A stretch of DNA of 42,092 nt from Saprospiraceae bacterium (GCA_020628855.1 JAHDEL010000026.1:1-42092), one strand, 5' to 3'; positions 7,528 through 17,549 are shown, counted from the first letter of the stretch. Translations and numbers: made by a program. The notes: generated by a model from the letters alone, not told the origin.

Positions 7528-10500
7528 GTGACTGACTACGCACTAACTTTAAAGACAATCGTCTTATCTATCCTTTGGTTATGTACCTTGGGTAACTTGA
7601 CTCTCAATGCACAAGTCGTAATATTTTCTGATACTGGAACTTATACCAATGAGGGAACAAATTGTCAAACAATTACTTGCGCCAATATATGTGCTCCAAG
7701 TGATTTGCCAATGGTAACTAATTTTGGACCGATAGATGTCTCAGGATGTACTTCTTTCGAAATTACATTTGACTTCAGTAGTGATGAATGGGTAAACAGT
7801 GGAAATCTTGAAACCCCTTCTGAGTGTACAAGTGGAGGAGGTTGCGCTGGGGATATTAATAATCCAACTGCTGGTGGTTGTTGTAATTGCTGGGATTATC
7901 TTTATTTCCAATTCGATATTGACGGATCTGAAGAGTTTACCTTTCTCCTTGGGCAGGACGGTCAATCCACTGTTGGAGGCAATGTATCTGAGACTTTCTG
8001 TACCAATGATGGAATGAATGCAAGTATGCAGTTTACTACCCAGACTTGGGGTGATGGTGAGACGATTGAATTTTCTAACATTATGCTTATTTGCAATGAA
8101 CCAGTGAATCTTATCACTGCACTACCAGGTGAAACATTGTGTCCAAACGAACAACTTGATCTTTCCATTCCTGGTGGATATGGTGGTGTCAATTGGCTAG
8201 ATCCAAGTTTATCAAATATAGGTTCTGGAAATAGTACTTCCATCTTAACGCCCCAATCAGGAACATACACAGTGCAAGCAACAGATGGAAATGGGTGTGC
8301 TGTAGAAGATGATGTATTGATTACAGTCTTGACTCCACCGACTCTGGGATTTGTTGGTCCAATTGCGGCATGTAATTCTGATTTGCAAGACTATGATCTC
8401 ACAACATTAAATAGTATGGTGGGAAGTGGTACGGTTGTTTGGTATGATGGTGACCCAAATGCAGGAGGAACACCGATCACTCCAGCTACCAATGTAGATT
8501 TAACAACTATTGGCCTTGACCTTTGGGTAGAATTAACAGATGGAACTCCCCCTTGTTCCAATTCTGCTCAAATCATTATTAATGACTTGGGTCAGCCTCC
8601 TGCTATCTATACTGGTGGGACTCTCTTTTGCGAAACCAATGACCTCATTCTTGAAGCAAATAATGGAGACAATACTTTGAGCTATGATTGGTTTCACCCA
8701 ATGACTGGTACAACAAGCATGTCTAATCCATGGGTAATTACTAACATTACTAGTATGAATAGTGGGACTTACGAACTCACTGTGACAGATAATACTACTT
8801 CGTGTACAACTACGCTCACTCAAACTATTACAGTATTAGGTGCTCCCCTTATCAATGTAACCATGAATGGTATGTCTACTACAACTCTTGATGTCTGTGT
8901 AGGTGAAGATGTCACTATGATGGAGAATGGTGGCAATGGTGTCATGTGGGAATGGACTAATAGCGCAGGAACAGTGCTCAATAATACTGACACTTATATT
9001 ATAACGAATGCTCAATTAAGTGACTCAGATGTGTATACAGTTGAAATTACAACAATAGATAATTGTACAAATACACTTGATGTCACTCTCAATGTGCTTC
9101 CTGGCCCTATCCTCAATAGTGCATCAATAGATGGGTGTAGTACAGAATTGGTGAGTTGGGATCTTGATACAGACACCAATCCAGATATCTACGGAGGTGG
9201 AGCTACTTTCACTTGGTACGATGCAGATCCTAGTCTTGGTGGAGCCAATATGATTACTCCAACTAATGCTGCAGATCTTTCAGGTTATGCAGGAGGATCA
9301 ATATGGGTAGAGGTGACAGATCTTGCAACAATGTGTTCTAGTATTATTAGCGTGCCTGTAACCTCTACTCCTGGGCCGACAGGTTGTATCTCAGGAGATC
9401 TTGATGTTTGTGAAGATGGATGTGCCAATTTCACGTTTGATATCACTGGCGGCTCAGGAAATTATTCTGCTGATATTCAATTGAATTTCCTTGGCTTTCC
9501 GCTTGGACCATTCACTCTACCAGCTACAAGTGTAAATTCTTCATTTAAGATATGTTTCGATCCCGATATTACCACTCCCGTGATAAATGGAACTGATGTA
9601 ATCCTTCCAGTTTGCGACCCTCTTGGTATTTTTTGCTTATCTGAGGGAGACATGATTTCGTTAGAATTACTGAGTATTTCTGATAATAATGGCTGTCCTG
9701 GCATAGTAATGCCATCACCTTGTATTCAGACAATTACATTTCATGAAAACCCAGATGCAAATCCATTTACTTTAAGTGGTTGCGGTGTAGATTTTCAAAA
9801 TTATAACTTGGACGGCAATCATGCTTCTGATGTCAATAACATGGTCGGACCTGATGATATAAGTTGGTGGGATAGTCAACCCTCCTTAGGTGGTGCAACT
9901 GAATATAATGGCTCAGATGCCGATCTGAGTACTGCAACATCGCTTTGGGCTCAGGTTACAGATCCGATTACTGGATGTATTAGTGAGGTCGAAATCCCAC
10001 TTGTATTCACCACTGCTCCAACAGTTACAGTAGCTGGAGGAGCGACATTATGTATCGGGGAATGTACAGATAATACCGAGAGTTTTACATTTACAATCAC
10101 TGGTGGAGTTGGGCCTTTTGATGTCTATTTTACTGTTACAGCAGCTGATGGTACTTCGACCAATTTTTACTATAACAATATCTCAGGAGGTTCTGGGACT
10201 TTCATTGTTTGTATTGATGATATCAATAACCCTTTTGAGATTTGTAATCCAGTGGATGGGTGTCCTACTCCTGTCATTACATTTGATAGCGAACCAGTTG
10301 GTAATAACAGAATATTCATCACATCAGTTATAGATGATGGTTCTGATGGTGTATTAGGTAATGGGCCCCCAGCAGGAGGAGCTGGTTGTAATGGCTTGAT
10401 AGGAAATCCAAATTTCGCTAACTATTTAGTTGCGCCAGATCCTGATTTGACGATGATTCCGGATTTAGAATTATGTGCGTTTGGCGGCAGTGCAACAGTT

Positions 10501-13500
10501 GACCTGACCCAGTATGAAGCCCAAATTAATCAAACAGGTCTAACCTATTCTTTTACATGGTTTGACAATTGTAATTCTTTAATTTCTAATCCATCGTCCT
10601 TTTTTGTAAATGGAAGTGCATTTGTTTGCTATGAAGTAGAGACTCAAGATGGCTGTATTGGAGATGGCAGCTTTGATATTACAATAGAAGAAGAAACAAA
10701 CTATGATAATATAAATACAGTTACATTATGCCTCGCAGACGGTGATGGTTACACATTACCAGCTATTATGGGTAGTGCTGTTTCTGCTAATACTGCCTAT
10801 TATACAGCAAGCGGAGGTGGAGGGACTATGTATGTTCCTGGAGATCAGATATTTGCCACAACTACTCTATATGTATTCGACCCTAACAGTCCTAACTGTA
10901 GTGATGAAGTGTTTTTCGATGTAATCATCTCTAACATCCCAGAATTTATAGAACCGATAGATGGTCAAACGTATTCTGCCTGCAATAGCTTTACTTTGCC
11001 GATTATAGTTGCAGATTTTGTTGAACCAGGGGCTAATGTTGGATACTTTGAAGGAAGTGGCGGTACTGGTTTAATGTATAGTGCTGGTACAGCTATAACT
11101 ACCAGTACTCAACTGTATGTCTTTATAGATAACGGCATTCCAGGGTGTGAAACTGAAATATTAATAGATATTACGATTACTGATGAAATTACTTTCGGTC
11201 AACCTGCAATTGATCCTGATAATTGCGGATGTGTAACTCTTCCTCCGATAACCAATGGTACTACTACAGTCATGTATTATACAATGCCAAATGGTTTGGG
11301 GACTAGTTATTCTGTTGGCGATCAGATTTGTGATATAGGTCAGTTAACCTTATATGTGTATGATGCTGTAAGTGATCAATCATGTATTACTACTCCTCTA
11401 CCCGAAGTTACCTTTACAATTAATCCTGGAATTACTCTAGACACTTATACGGATGTTGTGGCCTGTGAAGACTATGAACTACCTGCTATCACTGGAACAA
11501 ATATTACTAATCCAGTATTCAACACGCAATTAGATGGTTCTGGAACTACGTACATGCCTGGTGACCTTATCACTACGTCAACAACTTTGTATGCGATAGA
11601 TCAAATAGGTACATGTGATCCTGTCAATACAAGCTTAAACATTACAATCGAAACACCACCTCTTGCAGGCACGAACTCAAATTACATCTTTTGTCAAGGC
11701 TACTCAGATATTGTAGATATTACTAGCCCAGCTCTTACGGGGGATCTTTGTGGCAATTGGTCTACAGGCTCTGCGATTGATATTTCAGATCCATTGGCTT
11801 TAGATCTGAGTAATTTGAGCATTGGTACCTATACACTGGAATACGAATGTTTGTCTGTTGCTTGTCCACCAGTCTTGACGACTGTAATGATAGATATAGT
11901 CGAAGCTCCTTTTATTGATGGCAGTGATGAACCAGCAATACTTTGTCAAAGCTCAGATACACCCTTTGATTTATTTATGTTGCTGAATGACTATAGCCAG
12001 TCAAATGTAATTGGCGAATGGTCTCAAGTTACTGTGGCTGTTCCGAGTCTCGGCATGGGACAAAGCAGTATTATTCCATCAGACTATAATCCAGGAACAT
12101 ACGAATTTGCTTATACATTAACTACAGGAAGCTTTAGCATTTGTGAACCATTGTCAGATACTGTTACTGTCCAGATTTTAGCAGAAATTGATGCTGGTCC
12201 TGATGTTGAAGGTATTGGTGCCTGTAGCGGCGACATTGTAGACCTTTCACAATTTGTGGGAGCAGGAGGCACCTTTGCTGATGATGATATGACAGGAAAT
12301 CTCATCGGTAGTGATTTTAGTACTTCTGGACTGAATGATGGTCTGTATACATTTACTTACTCTATACCTGGAGTTGGTGCATGTCCTGGAGATGAAGCCT
12401 TGCTAACTGTGGATCTTACAAGTAATCTTTCTGCAGGAATTGATACTACAACTAATTATTGTTCAGGTGCACAGATTTCACTTTTTGAAGCGCTTTCGAG
12501 TGATGCCAACTCTGGTGGAAACTTTTTAGATGCTTCAGGTAATCCTGTAGATCCGAGCAATTTTGTGGTCAGTGGACCTTCTACATTTACCTATGAAGTC
12601 GGAGGAGTGGGTTCATGTGCCTTAGAGACTGCAGAAGTAATGATAGATGCCCTACCTATACCAGCTCTCTCAGGCATGCCTATGCAAACAGAACTTTGTG
12701 ACCTTGCATGTACAGATTTTATGATTAATGCTTCTAATGGCAATCAATTTTACTACACATTTGAAGTAACAGGACCTACTGGAATTCCAATTACTGTTTT
12801 CAATATATCGAGTGGTAATGGACCAAACATTCTTTTCCAAATCTGTAACTCAACAGATCCTACAAGCTACGCTAATGGAGTACTCAACTTGAATCAGAAT
12901 GATGAGACTAGTTATCAATTGATTATCAATCAGTTTTCGAATGACGAATGTCCAGGCCAAATTGGACAAACTTGGAATTTTGACTTATTCGGAAATACAT
13001 CAAGGACAATTGCAGGTGCATATTGTCCAGAAGATAATTTTAGCATTACGATTGAAGGGCAAACATTTGACATAACGAATCAAGATGGTATGATCACGAA
13101 GCCAAATCCTAATGGGAGTTGTGATAGTACAATCATAGTTGATCTTTTCTTCTTTGAACCGGGCGAATATGTACTCAACACTTCAACGTGTGAAGGACAA
13201 GCAGTGCTAGTTGGGGATGAAATGATAGCCGATGACGATTTGGATGGTACTGAGAGTGGTATGGTCATCCTCGAGAATGCTTCACAATTTGGTTGTGATA
13301 GCACAATTAATTATACCATTGCATATACAGATGCTGCCTTAGGAATACCTATAACTGATAGCTATTGTGAGGGAGAAGTCATCACTATTAATGGTAAAGA
13401 CTATGATTTTATGAATCCTGCGGGTATGGATACCATACCTAATGGTAGTGTCGGTGGCTGCGACAGTATTAATACAATTAACCTCACCTTCCTTTCCAAC

Positions 13501-14928
13501 CCTACATTCGGACTTTCATCTGAAATTTGTTTGGGTGACACCCTATTTGTTGGTCAAGAAGCATTCTACGAAGGCAATGAGAATGGAGATGTCATTCTTG
13601 AAAATGCTGCAGCAAACGGGTGTGACAGTACAGTGAATGTTAGCATAACATTTAGTCTTACTCCTGAAAGGACACAATTCTTTTCTATTTGCCAAGGTGA
13701 ATCCATCATTATCTATGATCAAGTATTTGACGAAAATACTTTAACAGGACAAGCCATTGTAGAATCAACTAATGGTGAGTGTGATTCACTTATCAGAATA
13801 GAAGGTACGTTGCTACTTTCAGGGACAAATTTGATATCCCAACCGCTTTGTGAATCTGATGAATTACAAGTGGGCGGTGATATTTATGATGTTAATACTC
13901 CTAGTGGGGAAACGACACTCATTGGCGCTGCAGCAAATGGGTGTGATAGTCTTGTCACAGTTGATTTAGATATACTCTTCAATTCTTCCGGAATGTATCT
14001 CGATACTTTGTGCGGGAATGATGAAGTAATAATTAATGGGACACCTTACTCCATGAGCAACCCTAACGGACAAGAATTACTTGAAGGTGCAAGTAGTAAT
14101 GGATGTGATAGTCTTGTCACCATTGAAATCGTTTCAGATTTTGATTTTGATTACTCGCTTATTACACCATGTCCAGGTGATGATTTTGGTAATATTATCA
14201 TTGAGAATATTATTGGAGGTTCAGAAGAATATACATTAGCCTTTAATGGTCAAAGCGTAGCATTCCTAGAAAATGACCTTCCATTCACTATCCAATACCC
14301 TACCGGGCAACCTATTGAGTTATCATTAACAGATCAAATAACTGGATGTGAAGCTATTGTGGCAAATGGTCCTGCAATAACTGTAGGCAATACAGTTGCC
14401 GCAGACATAACTGCAGTAGACTTGGGATCCAATGAGTATCAACTGACCGTTGCTACTGATGTTGACCCCATCAATGCCTATGGTTGGAGTATCGAAAATG
14501 GCGACTTAAGTTGTATAGATTGTCCTAATCCAATAGCTTCTTTGAGCGCAGAAAGTGCTGTCTTCTTAGAAATATCATATGGAGATGGATGTCTACTTTT
14601 AGATACTCTCCTACTGAGTTTTGATGTGCAGGACATCATTTTTGTTCCTAACATTTTTAACCCATCAGGGAATGATGCTGACTTATCTAAGTTTTTCGTC
14701 CAGTCGACAAATCCAAATGACATTGTATTGAAAATGTCAATTTATGATCGTTGGGGGAATCTTGTATTCCAAGAAAGTGAAACACCAGTGAATGATCCTA
14801 CTTATGGTTGGGATGGTACAATGAATGGCGAAGAAGTACAGCTTGGAGTGTATGTCTATGTCGTTGAAATCCTAGGTAGCGATGGAGATATGAGTGTTGA
14901 GGCAGGTGACTTGACCTTAGTGAGGTAA
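7528..14928 (+). CDS. Giant cell-surface protein with T9SS type-B sorting domain (2466 aa)
   Basis: The reading frame opens after a TAA at 7507 and the best start is the GTG at 7528; residues 1-29 then form a signal peptide ending TLNAQ. The body is a string of Cys-containing beta-sandwich modules. One family of four about 80-residue repeats lies at about residues 1062-1375, and a block of 54-residue repeats marked by (N/G)GCDS at about 1830-2205. The last 98 residues (from 2369, DIIFVPNIFNPSG, then MSIYDRWGNLVF and YGWDGTMNG) are a type-B gliding-motility-associated C-terminal domain, which targets proteins to the type IX secretion system and on to the cell surface. Such proteins are often adhesins or gliding-related filaments; the ligand is unknown. 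Between residues 10 and 1857 I find only K674, R928 and R1826 as basic residues. It converges on the PLP-enzyme gene with a 9-nt gap. Confidence 0.9.
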   Translation: MTDYALTLKTIVLSILWLCTLGNLTLNAQVVIFSDTGTYTNEGTNCQTITCANICAPSDLPMVTNFGPIDVSGCTSFEITFDFSSDEWVNSGNLETPSECTSGGGCAGDINNPTAGGCCNCWDYLYFQFDIDGSEEFTFLLGQDGQSTVGGNVSETFCTNDGMNASMQFTTQTWGDGETIEFSNIMLICNEPVNLITALPGETLCPNEQLDLSIPGGYGGVNWLDPSLSNIGSGNSTSILTPQSGTYTVQATDGNGCAVEDDVLITVLTPPTLGFVGPIAACNSDLQDYDLTTLNSMVGSGTVVWYDGDPNAGGTPITPATNVDLTTIGLDLWVELTDGTPPCSNSAQIIINDLGQPPAIYTGGTLFCETNDLILEANNGDNTLSYDWFHPMTGTTSMSNPWVITNITSMNSGTYELTVTDNTTSCTTTLTQTITVLGAPLINVTMNGMSTTTLDVCVGEDVTMMENGGNGVMWEWTNSAGTVLNNTDTYIITNAQLSDSDVYTVEITTIDNCTNTLDVTLNVLPGPILNSASIDGCSTELVSWDLDTDTNPDIYGGGATFTWYDADPSLGGANMITPTNAADLSGYAGGSIWVEVTDLATMCSSIISVPVTSTPGPTGCISGDLDVCEDGCANFTFDITGGSGNYSADIQLNFLGFPLGPFTLPATSVNSSFKICFDPDITTPVINGTDVILPVCDPLGIFCLSEGDMISLELLSISDNNGCPGIVMPSPCIQTITFHENPDANPFTLSGCGVDFQNYNLDGNHASDVNNMVGPDDISWWDSQPSLGGATEYNGSDADLSTATSLWAQVTDPITGCISEVEIPLVFTTAPTVTVAGGATLCIGECTDNTESFTFTITGGVGPFDVYFTVTAADGTSTNFYYNNISGGSGTFIVCIDDINNPFEICNPVDGCPTPVITFDSEPVGNNRIFITSVIDDGSDGVLGNGPPAGGAGCNGLIGNPNFANYLVAPDPDLTMIPDLELCAFGGSATVDLTQYEAQINQTGLTYSFTWFDNCNSLISNPSSFFVNGSAFVCYEVETQDGCIGDGSFDITIEEETNYDNINTVTLCLADGDGYTLPAIMGSAVSANTAYYTASGGGGTMYVPGDQIFATTTLYVFDPNSPNCSDEVFFDVIISNIPEFIEPIDGQTYSACNSFTLPIIVADFVEPGANVGYFEGSGGTGLMYSAGTAITTSTQLYVFIDNGIPGCETEILIDITITDEITFGQPAIDPDNCGCVTLPPITNGTTTVMYYTMPNGLGTSYSVGDQICDIGQLTLYVYDAVSDQSCITTPLPEVTFTINPGITLDTYTDVVACEDYELPAITGTNITNPVFNTQLDGSGTTYMPGDLITTSTTLYAIDQIGTCDPVNTSLNITIETPPLAGTNSNYIFCQGYSDIVDITSPALTGDLCGNWSTGSAIDISDPLALDLSNLSIGTYTLEYECLSVACPPVLTTVMIDIVEAPFIDGSDEPAILCQSSDTPFDLFMLLNDYSQSNVIGEWSQVTVAVPSLGMGQSSIIPSDYNPGTYEFAYTLTTGSFSICEPLSDTVTVQILAEIDAGPDVEGIGACSGDIVDLSQFVGAGGTFADDDMTGNLIGSDFSTSGLNDGLYTFTYSIPGVGACPGDEALLTVDLTSNLSAGIDTTTNYCSGAQISLFEALSSDANSGGNFLDASGNPVDPSNFVVSGPSTFTYEVGGVGSCALETAEVMIDALPIPALSGMPMQTELCDLACTDFMINASNGNQFYYTFEVTGPTGIPITVFNISSGNGPNILFQICNSTDPTSYANGVLNLNQNDETSYQLIINQFSNDECPGQIGQTWNFDLFGNTSRTIAGAYCPEDNFSITIEGQTFDITNQDGMITKPNPNGSCDSTIIVDLFFFEPGEYVLNTSTCEGQAVLVGDEMIADDDLDGTESGMVILENASQFGCDSTINYTIAYTDAALGIPITDSYCEGEVITINGKDYDFMNPAGMDTIPNGSVGGCDSINTINLTFLSNPTFGLSSEICLGDTLFVGQEAFYEGNENGDVILENAAANGCDSTVNVSITFSLTPERTQFFSICQGESIIIYDQVFDENTLTGQAIVESTNGECDSLIRIEGTLLLSGTNLISQPLCESDELQVGGDIYDVNTPSGETTLIGAAANGCDSLVTVDLDILFNSSGMYLDTLCGNDEVIINGTPYSMSNPNGQELLEGASSNGCDSLVTIEIVSDFDFDYSLITPCPGDDFGNIIIENIIGGSEEYTLAFNGQSVAFLENDLPFTIQYPTGQPIELSLTDQITGCEAIVANGPAITVGNTVAADITAVDLGSNEYQLTVATDVDPINAYGWSIENGDLSCIDCPNPIASLSAESAVFLEISYGDGCLLLDTLLLSFDVQDIIFVPNIFNPSGNDADLSKFFVQSTNPNDIVLKMSIYDRWGNLVFQESETPVNDPTYGWDGTMNGEEVQLGVYVYVVEILGSDGDMSVEAGDLTLVR
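10711..11650 (+). repeat. Four about 80-residue repeats in the giant surface protein
   Basis: Copies begin near 10711, 10951, 11197 and 11438 (about 240 nt apart). Each encodes a Cys followed by a TLPxI-like motif, then a Gly-rich turn (GSGGTG, SGGGGTM, NGLGTS, DGSGTT), a (Y/M)xxGDxI-like strand, a TLYV(F/Y/I)D-like strand and a closing Cys. This looks like a tandem Ig-like or adhesin module. Confidence 0.75.
13021..14139 (+). repeat. 54-residue tandem repeats marked by GCDS in the giant surface protein
   Basis: The Cys-Asp-Ser codons occur at 13120, 13294, 13459, 13621, 13780, 13942 and 14104, that is at spacings of 174, 165, 162, 159, 162 and 162 nt. Each unit also has a second Cys early in the unit (ICLGD, ICQGE, LCESD, LCGND). 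This gives two Cys per unit, consistent with disulfide-stapled beta modules. DNA copies differ at many positions, so recent amplification is unlikely. Confidence 0.85.
14632..14925 (+). other. T9SS type-B C-terminal sorting domain (gliding-motility type)
   Basis: Residues 2369-2466 of the giant protein. The hallmarks are the VPNIFNPSG start, KMSIYDRWGNLVF, YGWDGTMNGE and LGVYVYVVE. The domain directs transport across the outer membrane by the type IX system. Lys and Arg reappear here after being nearly absent from the rest of the protein. Confidence 0.9.
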
Positions 14929-14937
14929 AGGATTTAA

Positions 14938-16338
14938 TTAGACTAAAGCAAAGGTGTTGACTAATTGCTCTTGGAGGCAATTGAGGATCTTAATATCCTT
15001 GATGAAATTCTTGTCATTTTCATCAATAAATTGTCTAATATTCTTTGAGCCAACTGCTAATCTAAGAAAGGCTTTATTGCCAGCAAATTTCACAGGTTGC
15101 CCAATAAAAATGTGCTTCGTCCCAATTGAATCAGTGTAATCTTGCGTGACAAAGTCATAATGAAACTGCTTGAGCTCATCAATGTCAAGGTAGCGCTCAT
15201 TTATCTTAACTCTGAAAGGAATAATCGTCTTATTAGTTTTTCCTTGACCTGGCATTAATTCTAGATGTTCTGACCGATCTATGAAATCAACCATTTTGCG
15301 ATGCCAGTTGATGATAGCTTTCTTAGCTTGATATTGATTTAAATCATCAAATCTAGCCATTTCATCTATAGCGCATGCCCATCTAGCGTGGGTTGACAAA
15401 TTAAAGGTAGGATTCCAATCAACCTTATCATGAAGTTTGTTTGGCAGGTCAAATTTTGAAAAGACTGTTTTATAGCCATCGACAATGCTCCAATCAGCAT
15501 GCTCTAACTTGGCAAAGAGATTTCTAGGAACAAGTATTCCACCACAAAACGGTGGAGATTGATAAAATTTGGAGCCTGTAACCATCACTGTCGCATTCTT
15601 TCTCAACAGTCGATTAATTACTTCTTTATCATGTCTAAATTGGCAAAGGTCAACATTCCAAAGTACTTTGTCTGCATACGGTTTATCAAGAACAGACAAG
15701 TTATCTTCAACACCAGATTTACTACAATATGCAAGATTAATAATGATAACATTATCATCACCATAACTCTCTACTAATGCATCCAAGTCTGCAACTGAGC
15801 TCATTATCTCACCCTCTTCGCTTCTCACCTCAATGTTGTGGACTTTGATTTTGCTCTTATTAATTACTTTGCCTCCTTTTTCTAGTGGTTCTCCAAATTG
15901 GTTCTCAGCCCCATGATGTCTCCCTTCTGCTGAGATACTTGTACCGCCTCCTACTTCATCACTGCAGGTCACAATGTTCAAGATTGGCTTATCTGGGTAT
16001 AATATCTTAGCAAATAAGATGGGGTAATAACTGAGATCAGTACCAGAAGGAGCATAGAAAATCTCGAAATCCACACTACCATTAACAGCAAAAAGCGCCT
16101 TAATCTTATTAGTCCTATTATCAATTAGGTGCTTTTCAGATATACAATTATCGTAATTATGGATTGCTTTAGAAATCGACTCAAGATTATCATCAGTGGC
16201 AGTATTACTCGTACAAGAACCACGATTTGTAAGGTCTGGGCTATTCAATGAGATACCATACTTAAGAAACCCATCTTTGTTGGGAAAAATCCTTTCGTTA
16301 CAGCCAGAACGCAGTATTTCTTCTATTCGATTAGTCAT
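14938..16338 (-). CDS. PLP-dependent enzyme-like protein, fold type I (class V aminotransferase-like)
   Basis: 466 residues, soluble, no signal peptide. I do not recognise the exact family. The order of motifs fits class V aminotransferases and cysteine desulfurases. APSGTD at 96-101 could be the phosphate-binding loop. D230 and Q233 in VDLCQFR sit where these enzymes place the Asp that contacts the PLP ring nitrogen. VTGSKFYQSPPFCGGILVP (253-271) follows, with K257 as the likely Schiff-base lysine. The GRHHGAENQFGEP segment (139-151) is unusual and may define the subfamily. Reaction and substrate are unknown. It is 120 nt from hemE on the same strand with its own -7 match, so it is probably transcribed alone. 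The GAGGG just before the ATG may act as a ribosome site. Confidence 0.6.
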   Translation of the reverse strand: MTNRIEEILRSGCNERIFPNKDGFLKYGISLNSPDLTNRGSCTSNTATDDNLESISKAIHNYDNCISEKHLIDNRTNKIKALFAVNGSVDFEIFYAPSGTDLSYYPILFAKILYPDKPILNIVTCSDEVGGGTSISAEGRHHGAENQFGEPLEKGGKVINKSKIKVHNIEVRSEEGEIMSSVADLDALVESYGDDNVIIINLAYCSKSGVEDNLSVLDKPYADKVLWNVDLCQFRHDKEVINRLLRKNATVMVTGSKFYQSPPFCGGILVPRNLFAKLEHADWSIVDGYKTVFSKFDLPNKLHDKVDWNPTFNLSTHARWACAIDEMARFDDLNQYQAKKAIINWHRKMVDFIDRSEHLELMPGQGKTNKTIIPFRVKINERYLDIDELKQFHYDFVTQDYTDSIGTKHIFIGQPVKFAGNKAFLRLAVGSKNIRQFIDENDKNFIKDIKILNCLQEQLVNTFALV

Positions 16339-16367
16339 CCCTCTGAGGCGCTATACATTGAAAATAT

Positions 16368-16375
16368 CAAAAATA
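16368..16375 (-). promoter_or_regulatory. Candidate -7 element (TATTTTTG) for the PLP-enzyme gene
   Basis: Exact fit to TAnnTTTG on the minus strand, 29 nt before the ATG at 16338. No clear TTG at -33. Confidence 0.4.
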
Positions 16376-16458
16376 GCTTTGTTTGATCGATTTTGAGTCA
16401 TTGATTCAGCCTATAAATATAATAAAAGATTTAAAACATGAGTCCTTGTTTATCCTGC

Positions 16459-17487
16459 CTAATATTGAATAGCTTGGACTGTTTTTACAAAAGAAATGAC
16501 ATTTTCCAGCGGTGTATCTGGATAGACACCATGTCCCAGATTTACAATATGGTTCCTGCCTGCTTCCCCAACAAGTTTTTGGACATTTGAAGCAATAGTC
16601 TCAGGGCTTCCGTACAAGGTGCAAGGATCTAGATTGCCCTGCAATACTTTGTGATCTCCGATTGCTTGTCTTACATGCTGCATGGACAAGGTCCAATCTA
16701 TTCCTAAGGCTGTACTCCCACAATAATTAAGATCAGATAAAGAAAAATACGCTCCTTTTGCAAACAAAATTGTTGGTACTTCATCATTCAACTCTTTGAG
16801 TATTTTCAACAAATAAGGAATACAAAATTCTTTATATAACTCCTTGTTCAAAACTCCTGCCCAACTATCAAAAATTTGAACGACATGTACTCCAGCCTTG
16901 ATTTTGAGTTTAAGATAAGCTGCTATAGTCGTGCTTAGTTTGTCAAGCAATTTATGAGCAAGCTGAGGTTGACGATATAGCATTGCTTTTGCCTTGCTAA
17001 ATGTCTTGCTGCCACTACCTTCTATCATATAGCACATGAGAGTCCAAGGAGCTCCTGAAAAACCAATGAGAGGCACTCTTTTCTCTAATCGTGCATTCGT
17101 TTGTTCTATAGCTTGGAAAACATAATCCAATTTCTCTGCAGCCTCTGCTCCACTTAATAAATTATCAATATCAGACTCTGATTTAATTGTTTTGGGGAAA
17201 ACAGGTCCTTTCTTCTCAATTAATTCATAATCAAGCCCCATACATTCAGGAATCACGAGTATGTCAGAAAAGAGAATAGCTGCATCGACCCCAAGTCTAT
17301 CCACAGGTTGCACTGTAACTAGAGATGCAAGCTCTGGATTCTGAACAAGGGCCTTAAAACCAGAAAGACTACCTCTGACTTCTCTATACTCTGGCAGGAT
17401 TCTCCCTGCTTGACGCATTAACCAGACAGGTGGTCTTGGTACTTCCTTGTGATTGAGGACATCCAGCAATATGGTATTTTCAAGCAT
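16459..17487 (-). CDS. hemE: Uroporphyrinogen decarboxylase
   Basis: Cytosolic enzyme that removes the four acetate carboxyls of uroporphyrinogen III to give coproporphyrinogen III in heme synthesis. The first family signature is clear (PVWLMRQAGRILPEYREV, with R25 and R29), the catalytic Asp region is FSDILVIPE (D75), and the second signature is GFSGAPWTLMCYMIEG. 342 residues is the usual length. No other heme genes are adjacent. The PyrR-like gene diverges from it, leaving about 70 nt for both promoters. Confidence 0.97.
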   Translation of the reverse strand: MLENTILLDVLNHKEVPRPPVWLMRQAGRILPEYREVRGSLSGFKALVQNPELASLVTVQPVDRLGVDAAILFSDILVIPECMGLDYELIEKKGPVFPKTIKSESDIDNLLSGAEAAEKLDYVFQAIEQTNARLEKRVPLIGFSGAPWTLMCYMIEGSGSKTFSKAKAMLYRQPQLAHKLLDKLSTTIAAYLKLKIKAGVHVVQIFDSWAGVLNKELYKEFCIPYLLKILKELNDEVPTILFAKGAYFSLSDLNYCGSTALGIDWTLSMQHVRQAIGDHKVLQGNLDPCTLYGSPETIASNVQKLVGEAGRNHIVNLGHGVYPDTPLENVISFVKTVQAIQY

Positions 17488-17541
17488 AGATATAAATTAG
17501 AGAACGAATATAATCCTAATTCACATTATCTCTTGAGTTGC

Positions 17542-17549
17542 TATCTTTG
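17542..17549 (+). promoter_or_regulatory. Candidate -7 element (TATCTTTG) for the PyrR-like gene
   Basis: Exact fit to TAnnTTTG, ending 12 nt before the ATG at 17562. It overlaps the upstream TTG (17538) that would otherwise extend the ORF, so it argues for the ATG start and a very short leader. Confidence 0.5.
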
